In this document: piece after piece, positions 14,230 to 24,431 of the stretch
Numbering within the stretch: the stretch's first letter is position 1
Layout: every line of letters starts with the position of its first letter
Assembly: GCA_022829145.1 (NCBI GenBank)
Contig: CM040752.1
Span: 35,751,086 to 35,815,085, forward strand
Source: Albula goreensis
Taxonomy: Eukaryota > Chordata > Actinopteri > Albuliformes > Albulidae
Length of the DNA: 64,000 nucleotides
Direction of reading: 5' to 3'
The notes under the pieces: model-generated
What the model was told of the DNA's origin: nothing
Databases searched by the model: none
What the model saw: the letters and a program-made list of their open reading frames with translations, nothing else
Program-made: the position numbers and the translations under genes

Positions 14230-14328
14230 AAGAGGGAGAGTGTGTGCTTATGGGTTCTTGAGTATGTGTGTGTATGAGTGTGTATCTGTGTGTGTGTATG
14301 TGTGTGTGTGTGTGAGAGTGTGTGTGTT
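13703..14328. repeat. Compound (GT)n/(GA)n satellite block
   Basis: About 625 bp alternating long GT runs with GA runs, punctuated by short recurring words such as GACAGTGTGTG and GTGATAGAG. The blocks repeat in the same order, so this is a higher-order compound array rather than one simple microsatellite. It produces a histidine/threonine/serine minus-strand open frame that is an artefact of the repeat. Confidence 0.9.
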
Positions 14329-14465
14329 GCCGTGATTGGTGTTGGTTCTTTGTACAGCAGTGCATGGACCGATTAATTATCCAAACACCAGAAATGAAAA
14401 AAAACTTAAAACAACTTCAAAAAAGCTGTAAACCACATTAATGACATTACGCCACATGTGTCAGA

Positions 14466-14514
14466 ATCCGGTCCCAGAGGGGCGCAGTGTGTCTTTGGCT
14501 TTCTCAGAACTTAA
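14466..14514. mobile_element. MITE terminal remnant
   Basis: AATCCGGTCCCAGAGGGGCG at 14465-14484, followed by CAGTGTGTCTTTGGCTTTCT, resembles one end of a fold-back MITE (CCGGTCCTGGAGGGC then CGCAGTGTCTGCTGG). Its opposite terminus is the unit of the adjoining 37-bp array: the array's reverse complement reads CCAGTCCTGGAGGGC then CGCAGTGTCTGCAGG. The interior of the element is almost fully lost. Confidence 0.55.
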
Positions 14515-14675
14515 CCAGGACTGGAGTTAAACCTGCAGACACTGTGGCCCTCCAGGACTGGAGTTAAACCTGCAGACACTGCGGCCCTCCAGGACTGGAG
14601 TTAAACCTGCAGACACTGCGGCCCTCCAGGACTGGAGTTAAACCTGCAGACACTGCGGCCCTCCAGGACTGGAGG
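14515..14675 (+). repeat. 37-bp tandem array made from a MITE end
   Basis: A unit beginning CTGGAGTTAAACCTGCAGAC and ending TGCGGCCCTCCAGGA recurs at 14521, 14558, 14595, 14632 and 14669, an exact 37-bp period with about 4.3 copies. The unit sequence is the inverted terminal part of the neighbouring MITE remnant, so the array arose by tandem amplification of a transposon end. Confidence 0.85.
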
Positions 14676-14689
14676 TGGATGCCCTGGCA

Positions 14690-16734
14690 TTATACCGTTA
14701 AGGGTAAACATGTGGTAGTGAGCTCTGCGATGGGAATGAAAGCTGCCATCTCCGTGTGGGCCATCACGTTTATGGGATGTGATGTGCAGCGCAATCTGAG
14801 AGGCAGAATCTCTACTCTCTGTGAAAGCTTCAGATTCACTTACAGCCAAAGTCTTTCAAAACGGCTGATCTGACAGGAGCTTCTCTGTGTCAACAACATG
14901 TTTTTCAATGGTAACAGCATGCTGCATACAACAACTACTCTGGAGGTACGACTGACTGATTGGGAAATGTGCTGTGTGTCAACACAATATCACACTGCCG
15001 CAAGTGTGCGTTTGTGCGTGTGCGTGTGCGTGCATGCGTGCGTGCGTGTGTGTGTGTGTCTGTATGTGATGTGTATTGTTCTGCAGCTTGTCTTCAGGTC
15101 TCTTACAAAAAAGATATCAAATCTCACTAAGATTAAACTGATTAAATAAAAGTTTTTTACATTTATAAACAGTAAACATGTGTTTTCGTTTGTTTGTTTG
15201 TTTGTTTGTTTTCTTCATATATACAGTTGTTCCCCAGCACACTGTATGTTCATATATTTAATGTGGAGAAATCTGCCCTCCAGTGATTGCTCTATCGTCG
15301 ATGCTGTCGAACCCGAGTGCCAGGCAACAGAGATGTCAGGCCGAGGCAGGCGAAGCTGCCAGCGATCCTGCGCTACGGAGCCCGGCGTCCTGATCAAGAA
15401 AACCTGTGTGTGCTCGGAGAGCCTCTCCCGCTGCTCCGGCTTTTGGATGACGATGAAAGATACACAAATCAACCCACTGTCCAGGGAGATCAGAAGAATA
15501 GTTTGTTTTAGAAATATTATTTCTCTTAAAGCAAGGCCAGCCTATAAAGGTGAAATATGCCAGCACCCTTTACCAGATCAGTAAATTGTAGAAAATCCAA
15601 AATCCCGCTCTGACGACGGTTCCCCAAAGCCCATGAATCACAGGCCGAAGTGCCATGAAGTTGGACCGTCTGACCGATGTCAACACGACGCACAAACACA
15701 TTAACGAGTGGAATGAAAGAGACGGATGCCTGGGAACGACATGCCGCTGTATATTTTATGGTTCTCCCACAGAGGTCTTTATCTTCCTTTAGGCGGATTA
15801 AGTCTGCCATATTACCGCGGAGATAACAGTGTCATCTTTGTTTCTTTTCTTCAAAAAAGACGTCTCACTCAGACTACTGCACAGTACGAGATAGGCATTA
15901 CACAGTTTTTAATCCCCCTTTCTCGCTCAGTTACATTAGATATCATAACCCCCTGCAAAGGCAGTGTGTGGCTGGGGTTGCGTCTCCCGTGGAAAGAAGC
16001 GAACGCCTTGCGTCACGTGAATCAGACCTCACTTTGGCTGATGAGACAGTAGTTCAGCTTGTGTGAAGAGAAACGGGTAAAAACGGCACAATCTGAGCCG
16101 GTGTCATTTTCAGAGCAGCTGCATCTTCAGGTGATTTCACCTGCAGAGCGGAACGGCCACAGTTCTGCAATAGTAATATTTAATACACTAATATGACAGA
16201 GATCACTATGCACATACGACACCATGAATGTGACACAACAGTCATGATGCAGTAGAAATCAGAGTGGAATGCTCGGTGTGGGTCAGCAGTCCCGTCTCGT
16301 GTCTCTCTCGGCTGGCTCAGTTTCCTCTGCCTCCCTGATAACCTGCCCAGAGGCTGGCATAGCGAAACTTGCTCTGCTCTTCTCAGAAAATCTGGGAATT
16401 CTGTATGTCCTTTGATATTTCATTTTGGGAGAAAAAATCTGCTGACGATCCTTAACTCTCATACTTACACAATTTGGTTATCCAGACATTTTCTGTGGGT
16501 GCAAAATCTGCAGGTACCCAAACCCTGCCTGGTTTCTTTGTTACATCCATGCTTCTTTTTCTTCTTTCTATTGTCCATGGTGGCCATATAAATATGTGAA
16601 AGTGTATGTAGTGTATGTTACATTATGGATGGTAAATGTTAAGTTTACTTTAACCTTTGGATTGCTTGTTAGGTTAGTTTCATTTTCAAGTTGGTAACAA
16701 CACACATTACATCCTTCAAACTGGCTAGCTGAGG
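14690..16734. other. Noncoding stretch with a candidate regulatory patch
   Basis: No gene supported. A short GT/GCGT tract lies near 15007-15060. The segment at about 15740-15845 has balanced composition and clustered transcription-factor-like motifs (see findings). A cysteine-containing open frame at 15180-15584 has no recognisable domain and begins in a TTTG repeat. Confidence 0.5.
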
Positions 16735-17015
16735 AGAGCAGGGGAGACGAGAGGAGAAGAGAGCAGAGGGAAGGAGAGGAGAGCAGAGAGAAGGAGAGCA
16801 GAGGAGAGGAGAGCAGAGAGAAGGAGAGGAGTGGGAAGGAGAGGAGAGCAGAGAGAAGGAGAGGAGAGGAAAGGGAAGGAGAGGAGAGCAGAGGGAAGGA
16901 GAGGAGAGCAGAGGAGAGGAGAGCAGTGAAGAGCAGAGAGAAGGAGAGGAGAGGAAAGGAGAGGAGAGCAGAGGGAAGGAGAGGGAAGGAGAGGAGAGGA
17001 GTGAAGAGCAGAAGA
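16735..17015. repeat. Purine-rich tandem tract (GGAGA/GCAGA)
   Basis: About 280 bp almost entirely A and G on the + strand, built of variants of GAGAAGGAGAGGAGAGCAGA. Only scattered C and T interrupt it. Such asymmetric purine/pyrimidine tracts can form triplex (H-DNA) structures. Confidence 0.9.
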
Positions 17016-17204
17016 GAGTACAGTCAGGATATGGGCAGAGGTGCCTCTTGGCTGAGACTTCAAAGCGGGCTGGCTCCAGAGGCCCTGAGACGCACCTGCA
17101 GGCAGTTAAGGCCTGGTGTCATCACTCAGGGGTGTGGAGGGGGGGCACTGCCCTTTCGAGAGGCCCCCCCTCCCAGGGAGATGAGAGAACGCCCCCCACC
17201 CCAC

Positions 17205-17205
<1 letters not shown>

Positions 17206-17241
<36 letters not shown>

Positions 17242-17252
17242 ACACACACACC
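17206..17252. repeat. (CA)n microsatellite
   Basis: A CA run of about 47 bp with one interruption (CATACA), flanked by C-rich sequence. Confidence 0.95.
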
Positions 17253-20200
17253 CCTCCACAACCCTGCAAAAGGCCCCCGGGCACCCTATTACCCCTTGTC
17301 CGTCCACGTTTGCCCCAGATAGACACACCGTGGGCGGCCTGGCCCCCAGACCACCCTCCTGTCGTCCCCACCCCACCCCTCACACTCCGGCTGAGGGGGA
17401 AAGCTTTCACACCTGTTTAAGGACAGTAAAAAAACACAGGGGGGCCCAGGTGGCATCGTTACTGGTAACCATGGTAACCGCCATGAGTCTGGATCGGGGA
17501 GTGAACTCTCCTTAGGGAAACAGAATATGCTGCAACATACTGTGAATATATGGAATACAATGAAAATATATTTCACAGCATTTTTAATCATTACTGTAAT
17601 TCCCCGTATATTGTTGTGTTGCAGTATCTGCTATGATACAAATTGACAGAACATTTTATTCTAATATATAGTTGTGGTACATTTAAGAGTTTATCATTTA
17701 ATTTCTCTATTAATGCTTTTGCTGAGCCGCTATAAACGGGTTTTTGAATATGTGCATTATGAAGCTGTTACAGTCTTCTAATCACATAAGTCCATATTGC
17801 ATCTCAGAGCAACCAGCTGCCTTCTCAACCTTTTCTGAACCGAGCAAGAGGGACATTCCAGAAACCTGTCGCTCCCACTACAAGGTTTTGGTTTTTTTAT
17901 GAGTTTAACGTAGGGTGAGGGGGTTTACTTTCCCCCTGAAGAGCTGGGAAACCTAAGCTAATGCCACTAAACAAACAGCGGCGCGGCTTAGCTCATAATC
18001 AGGTGCACGGCTACAGCAGCGCCAGGGCGGACGACTCCACACACTGATCCTATTCCCTAACTCTAACCGCGCTCGAGCCGCAGCCTGAGAGCCTGGAGCT
18101 GTCTGGAGCTGGCTTTTTCTGCAGCGGCGCTCGCGGCCAAATCAAAACAGCCAGATCACGGGATGAGACGACAGCAACGCTGACTCAGCACTTTCCCACA
18201 GCTGCCCCCAGCAGCTCGTCTGCGTTACTGCATGGTAGCTGCGCTGAGCCACTCCGACATGCCAAAACCATGCAATAACGCCGACGGGCAAAGAAGGCAT
18301 GAGGTGACTATCGTTTTGCCCGTCTGCGCATCTCCAGGCAGAAAGCGGAGGGAAGTTCTCTCTTCTGCTCATCTCCGAGCTCCGCCGTTAGCATGACTTA
18401 CAGTTATCTACCAGAAGGGGTTTGTGTCTTTAGTACTGCACATTCCACACACGCAGTCACTTTCCGGCGTGTTTTATCCAAAGGTCATCTCAGCCGCAGT
18501 GTTTTTTGGCTCGCCCAAACCAGTGTAAACGAGCAGCTCCATTTGAGAGCCCGTTGCAAAACAGGCCATCAGCGCACACTTCACTTCGCTGTAAAAATAT
18601 TTTGCCACGGTCCAGGGAAAGATAATCCTCAATGAAGACGGTGCGCGACGATGAATCACACACTAAAAAAAAAAAAAAAACAGAGAAAAAAAAGGGAAAA
18701 AACGCTGTTTTAGCACATTCTCTGAGATGACCGGCATTGCAAAAGAGCGATGTTGCGGAATTGTGTGTCCCTCTGAGACTGATGTCTAAGTTTCAGATCG
18801 TTCTCCAGTCACATGACCGGGACGAAGGGAGAAGCTGGAGCCTTTCCAAGCCACTCTCAATCGCTCGGTCATGAGAAAATGCTTTGCTAATCCCTATAGG
18901 TGACATGTTTACTTAGTCACCATTAATCTGACTGAGGGCTGAGTGAGTGAATGGCGGATCTAGGGCAGAGTTAACAGAGTTAACGCTTACACACTGCAGT
19001 TCGCTGATGGTGTTTTCCTGGACTGTGGTAAAGCCAGTCTGGAAGTGTTGTTATTATTATTATTATTATTATTACAGTCATATAGCTGATGCTTTTATCC
19101 AAAAAAAAAAGGTTGGCGGCTTGAACTGCCAACCGCAGGGGTCCCAGTCATGTACCTTAGCCACGAGACTATTGGTCTTAGAAATTATAATGTGAACATT
19201 CTCCAGATAATCTTAGACCATGTTTACTGTTCCAAACAGGTTCTGTTAAACCTCCTTGACCAGTCAACTCATTATCTTGACTACCACCGCAACACTGGTT
19301 GTGATGTGAACGTTCCCTAAACAGAATTAGGACATTACAGTAATGTCCCAATCAACTACTACTAAAGTTACAGGAAAACAGGATCACAGGGAAATTATGT
19401 TCAAGGGGTGTCAAGGACAAATTTACCTCTTCGTAGAGCTGTTCAGTGAACGTTCTAGAGGTCAAAAATTGTTAGGCAGAGGGACGCTATTTAACAGACC
19501 AGAGACTGAATTCAGAAAAGCATTATGCAGTCAATTTTCAGTCTTAGACGACAGCTATGAAAATGTTTCTAAAAAATATACAATAGGGAAACATGTTCGG
19601 AACCTGTAAGCTCATCACAGGCTTTTATCTGAGCTTATCATGTCATATGTGCGCTCGCATTACTTGTCCAAGAGAGGGAAAGAAATGGAGGAGGCGATGT
19701 AAAGTGAAAGAGTCCTATAGGAGTTGTGTAACAAGGACCAAAAAACAAAGAACATTTACAACAAAAAATATCTATTACAGTAAAATTCCTTGTCTGCTAC
19801 ATGTGATCAAACTCCAAAAAACTGTACTCCCTGCCAGGATAATCTATCCTGGACATCCTGCTCTGTAAGGCTGTGAACATTGGCCGGCCTCTCAGGATTA
19901 TGAAGCGAGCGGCTCGGCTCTTTGCGTTAGCAGGATTACTGTCTGGCTTTGAGAGAGAGAGTGAAATAAAACCGTGTTCAGGGCCCATGACTCAGCGCAG
20001 CGCGGTTTATGTAAGCTGGCTCATTACGGTTATCGGCGGCGGCGTTTGTGTGCGTTCAGCTCCAGCGCCTCGTGGACCGCCGGCCGCACCGTGCCGTAAT
20101 TCGGCGTCTCCCCAAGAAACAGGTGGGGAGACCCGCAGGTCGGGCCGGACCACAGAGCCCAGGATACACTAATCTATACACACACACACTTTCACACACA

Positions 20201-21129
20201 CACATCTGAATCTATGCAATCTCACAGACTCATTCCCACTGTACAAGACGAGAGTATGTTTTTATTTTCTTTATGCTGACTGAGGTACAGGCGTGGGGCT
20301 TGTCACAATTATGCTAGAAGCAACAGAGTCCCATGTTAGACACTGCATAAAGGGATTTCTTTCTGCATGTATGTGTGTGTTACAACTAAGTAATAACTAC
20401 TCTTCACTTCCATATCAAGTTTATTTTATAACATATACAACATATGATATAGCGTTGTTCATAATTCAAAAAGATGAATGTATATAAGACTAACCTGTAT
20501 TGCACTGAAGATCTGCTTGGTTAATATAAACCTATACCCCCAGAGTACTGTAAGAAAGGGTGTGTGAATTAAGGTTTTTAAAAGCTGTATTGACAGTATC
20601 ATGCAGTTGGCCAGGAAACCAGTCAGCGGAATGAACCAAGGAGGAAGTGACACGCAAACAGCTGAGCGTGTGATTGGTAAGCATTAACTATGACCCAACC
20701 CCTGAGCTGGGTAAAAGGTAAGTTTGGCGGGGGGGTGTGTGTGAATGAAGGACAGTCAGCTCGAAGGGTCACTTTCAGAACAGCTACCACTTTGGTCATA
20801 CATTTTATTCATTCAGAGAGTCACACTGAAATCATAGATCTGACTGAAAATGGAGCCCCAAACACAGAGAACGAGAAAAAGGTGTATTACACAAGGACAC
20901 ATTACAAACAGGCATACTTATTTACTCATTTCAAACATCACTGACAACACAGGTCCGTTCTTCAGTCAGTGAGTCACTGATTAGACTAGGAAACTGGCCC
21001 ACAGACACGCTGATATAGGCCCAGTCACATGCACAGTGGATTGCTTTTTATAATGCCTCTCTGAGGAGTGTCCCCCCTGATGGGGCTGTCTGCTGCAGCC
21101 TCTGTGAGACTCACTGTGTCTCTGCAGCT
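17253..21129. other. Noncoding stretch with GC-rich patches
   Basis: No gene supported. The stretch contains poly(A) at about 18665-18682, a SINE/L2 tail remnant at 19051-19185, and a CpG-rich patch at about 19985-20150. That patch includes a perfect 8-bp hairpin (GTCTCCCC at 20106-20113, GGGGAGAC at 20125-20132). Confidence 0.5.
19051..19185 (-). mobile_element. L2-type SINE/LINE tail remnant beside (TTA)n
   Basis: A (TTA)n run at 19050-19073 is followed by CTGATGCTTTTATCCAAA, the reverse complement of the common fish L2/SINE 3' tail (TTTGGATAAAAGC-type). After it comes a 'cttgaactgccaaccgca' B-box-like stretch and 'ccttagccacgagactatt', which resembles a reversed tRNA-like head. The match is from memory; the copy is degraded. 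Confidence 0.5.
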
Positions 21130-22176
21130 ACGGGGGTGGGAGGGGGTCACTGGGTTTGGGAGGGGGCAGGGGGTCTGGTGGGGCATTGGGAGGGGGTTGG
21201 GGTATTGGGTCTGGGGGATTGGGGTACTGGGTGTGGGGGTTGGGGGTTGGGTCTGGGGGATTGGGGTACTGGGTGTGGGGGTTGGGGTATTGGGGTTGGG
21301 GGTTGGGGTATTGGGTCTGGGGGATTGGGGTGGGTTTGGGGGTTGGGGTATTGGGTCTGGGGGTTGGGGTACTGGGTTTGGGGGTTGGGGTATTGGGTCT
21401 GGGGGGTTGGGGTATTGGGTTTGGGGGGGTTGGGGTATTGGGTCTGGGGGGTTGGGGTATTGGGTCTGGGGGTTGGGGTATTGGGTCTGGGGGGTTGGGG
21501 TATTGGGTCTGGGGGGGTTAGGGTATTGGGTCTGGGGGTTGGGGTATTGGGTTTGGGGGTTGGGGTATTGGGTCTGGGGGGTTGGGGTATTGGGTTTGGG
21601 GGTTGGGGTATTGGGTCTGGGGGGGGTTGGGGTATTGGGTTTGGGGGTTGGGGTATTGGGTCTGGGGGGTTGGGGTATTGGGTTTGGGGGTTGGGGTATT
21701 GGGTCTGGGGGGTTGGGGTATTGGGTTTGGGGTTGGGGTATTGGGTCTGGGGGTTGGGGTATTGGGTTTGGGGGTATTGGGGTTGGGGTATTGGTTCTGG
21801 GGGGTTGGGGTATTGGGTCTGGGGGGTTGGGGTATTGGGTTTGGGGGTTGGGGTATTGGGTCTGGGGGTTGGGGTATTGGGTTCTGGGGGTGGGGTATTG
21901 GGTCTGGGGGGTTGGGGTATTGGGTTTGGGGGGTGGGGTATTGGGTCTGGGGGTTGGGGTATTGGGTTTGGGGTTGGGGTATTGGGTCTGGGGGTTGGTG
22001 GTATTGGGTCTGGGGGTTGGGGTATTGGGTTGGGGGTTGGGGTATTGGGTCTGGGGGGTTGGGGGTTGGGGTTGGGGTATTGGGTCTGGGGGTTGGGGTA
22101 TTGGGTCTGGGGGTTGGGGTATTGGGTCTGGGGGGGTTTGGGGTTGGGGTATTGGGTCTGGGGGGTTGGGGGGGTA
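21130..22176 (+). repeat. G-rich 21-bp minisatellite (about 1 kb)
   Basis: Tandem units of about 21-22 bp with core TTGGGGTATTGGGTCTGGGG. Each unit holds G runs of 4, 3 and 5 or more. From about 21540 to 21990 the units often alternate GGGTCT and GGGTTT versions, giving a 42-43-bp dimer period. The first about 65 bp are irregular G-rich sequence. The + strand satisfies the G-quadruplex pattern almost continuously; the complementary strand is C-rich. Open frames on both strands (Gly/Trp/Val/Leu on +, Pro/Thr/Asn/Gln on -) are repeat artefacts. Confidence 0.95.
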
Positions 22177-22384
22177 TTAGAGTTGGAATGCATAGGCTCC
22201 TCAGATAGCTCTCCTCCTGTGAGCTGTGAAGAGCTGCAGCTGACAGCATGCCCCAGTCATCTTGTGAACAGTTTGTTATAGAGTTGTCACTATAAAATCT
22301 AATTCAGACACCCTGTCCGTTGGATAAAGAAAGAGGGTCACATGACAGCTCTCCTAAAGGGTACATTGCTTGACTTATCAACCT

Positions 22385-22495
22385 TGTGTGTGTGTATGTG
22401 TGTATTTATTTGTGCCTTCGTGTGTGCATGGATGTGCATTTGAGCGAGTGTGTATGTATGTGTACATGTGTATGCATTTGTGCCCTAGAGTGTTC

Positions 22496-22530
<35 letters not shown>
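22385..22530. repeat. Imperfect (GT)n tract
   Basis: GT-rich run with frequent ATG and CTC interruptions, ending in a clean (GT) stretch of about 26 bp near 22501-22526. Confidence 0.85.
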
Positions 22531-23734
22531 CGTGTGAGCAAGTCACTCTGTCACCTGTTCTGAGAAACAACCATTACCTTACCACGGTGCCAAAATCTAT
22601 AACTCTCAAACACTGAAAGTTGTCACAACTGTTGCCAGAGGATATATATATACACATATACTAAATAATAAATTAGAGGAGACTTAGTGGCCATAAAGCC
22701 AGAGCAAGCCGCCTAAGTAGGGAACATTTGTGGTTGTCACCCCCGCTCTCCGGTCCACGTCTCAGCGGTCAGCACTAGCACAGTATTTTTAGGGTGCTGC
22801 ATTGTTTTTGACCTTTAGTTAGGTTTATGACTAAGGCTGCTGGATGTGCTGATTAACGTGACCCCGAGTGCTCATGCGTGTTTCTGAGAACCGCCCGGCT
22901 CTCGGCCTATGGCTGCGCAAAGCCGCGACGCGCACACCGCCCGCAGACTCTAACCCCACCGGTAAGTACCCAAAAGCCTTCCTCAAACCGCCTCTTTAAA
23001 AAAACTCAAACTGCAGAATGACTTCCCTTCTCTCAGAAGAGCTGCTAATGAGAGACACTAATGTAGTTTTGTTTCTGGGAGAAGAAACTTTCTATCAGGG
23101 GAGAGCTTTACAAAGCAGACGGCCAAACGCAGAGGAGAGGCAGCTAACTGGTCCAGTGCAGAGCTGCTGACTGTATGAGAGTGGACAGAGTCTGAGAGAC
23201 GGACACTTCAGTAATTCACTATCAATGCAAACCTTCTGCTGTAATAGTTTTTTCCATGTCTTAAGAATATGTTTGTTTCTTTAAGGCATTATAAATATTT
23301 GCTTTCATGATGTTTATTATCATTTCATATTTTAAACTAAATTTAAATTTGTTAATTGATTGTTTCTGGTAATTAATTAATTGATTGTTTCTGGTACCTA
23401 ATTGTCCATCTATGAGAAATGAGCTATATAACTGCGAAAAAAAAAAAAAGATTTTTTGTATCTTGTAAAATAATAATGATGTGTCACTATGAAGAAACAT
23501 AGAGGGGTTTTGACTTTGTTCTTCTCTGTTTTCTTACATATTTAAATGTAAAGTTAGAGAGGCTTTCAGGCACTTTAACATCCCTTTGAGGTGATGCTGT
23601 AAAGTCACGTTAAGGTCAGTACCATGAAATTACCGCTGGAAATAAGTATATACCTTCCACTTTACTCCACCTTACACCAACTTCATCAAAATGAAGTTGC
23701 ATCCTACACAACATGCTTTCCAGATGGATGGATG

Positions 23735-23768
<34 letters not shown>

Positions 23769-24240
23769 TCATCCATTCTGATTTCACCATCATCCTGATA
23801 GGTTATTCCCTAGTGTAAATTCCTGATAGGGCGAACGCTGTTTTAAAATGGAATGTTTGTCAATAATAACAAGTTTAGCGATCTTCTCTGAGCCTCTCTT
23901 GACTCTGAGATTAGCAGGTGGGCATGCAGACAAACACCTGCATGGCCACCCAGTCTCAAAATACCCTTGAGAAGGGGGGGGGGGTGCTTCTGAGATCAGA
24001 TCTGCAGCCAAACGAACCGCTGAGCGCCCCGACACGTCCGCATGCTTGGACCGGGTCCACGGGTGACATCATCAAAGGGCCTGAACGCTGTCATCGCCCG
24101 CTGAGAGGCCAGGCAGCGGCGGCGTGAGGCCAGGCAGCCGCGGAGACCAGACGTCCTCCAGCACCCTCAGAGTCCTCACTCTGACAGGGATCCGTGATAC
24201 AGATACTGTTTCAATGGACCATAAACTAACGAGTGCTATA
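22531..24240. other. Noncoding stretch, no gene seen
   Basis: Ordinary noncoding DNA with a CpG-containing patch at about 22880-22970 that ends in a donor-like CCGGTAAGTACC. A (GATG)3 tract passing into (GACA)n lies at 23724-23768. No exon is supported. Confidence 0.5.
23724..23768. repeat. (GATG)3(GACA)n microsatellite
   Basis: A short GATG run passes into about eight GACA units. Confidence 0.92.
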
Positions 24241-24431
24241 AAGGTGTGTAACTCTGTAACCGGCCAGTTGTGTATGTGGCATATAATTGACTGGGCGTGT
24301 AATTGGTTAATTGGCTAGCAGAGTAATTGACTGGGCGTGTAGTTGGTTAATTGGCTAGCAGAGTAATTGACTGGGTGTGTAATTGGTTAATTGGCCAGTG
24401 GCGCAATCGCCTGGGTGTGTAACTGGCCAGG
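24241..24431. repeat. 40-bp tandem repeat, about 4-5 copies
   Basis: The word CTGGGYGTGTARTTGGTTAA starts at 24291, 24331 and 24371, and a diverged copy starts at 24411, an exact 40-bp period. A further diverged unit precedes it at 24251-24290. The source of the unit is not recognised. Confidence 0.9.

Noticed and set aside
13625..14365. His/Thr-rich 246-codon minus-strand frame
   Set aside because: It is the translation of (GT)n/(GA)n microsatellites.
15180..15584. Cysteine-containing 134-codon frame
   Set aside because: No recognised domain; the cysteine spacing is irregular and the start lies in a TTTG repeat. Chance is more likely.
21068..22281. Gly/Trp/Val-rich and Pro/Gln-rich open frames up to 381 codons
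   Set aside because: Generated by the 21-bp G-rich array; no non-repeat domain or splice context.
22880..22970. CpG-rich segment ending in a donor-like CCGGTAAGTACC, considered as a distal first exon
   Set aside because: A single donor match is weak evidence, and there is nothing to link it to the wnt2b exons 11 kb away without transcript data.
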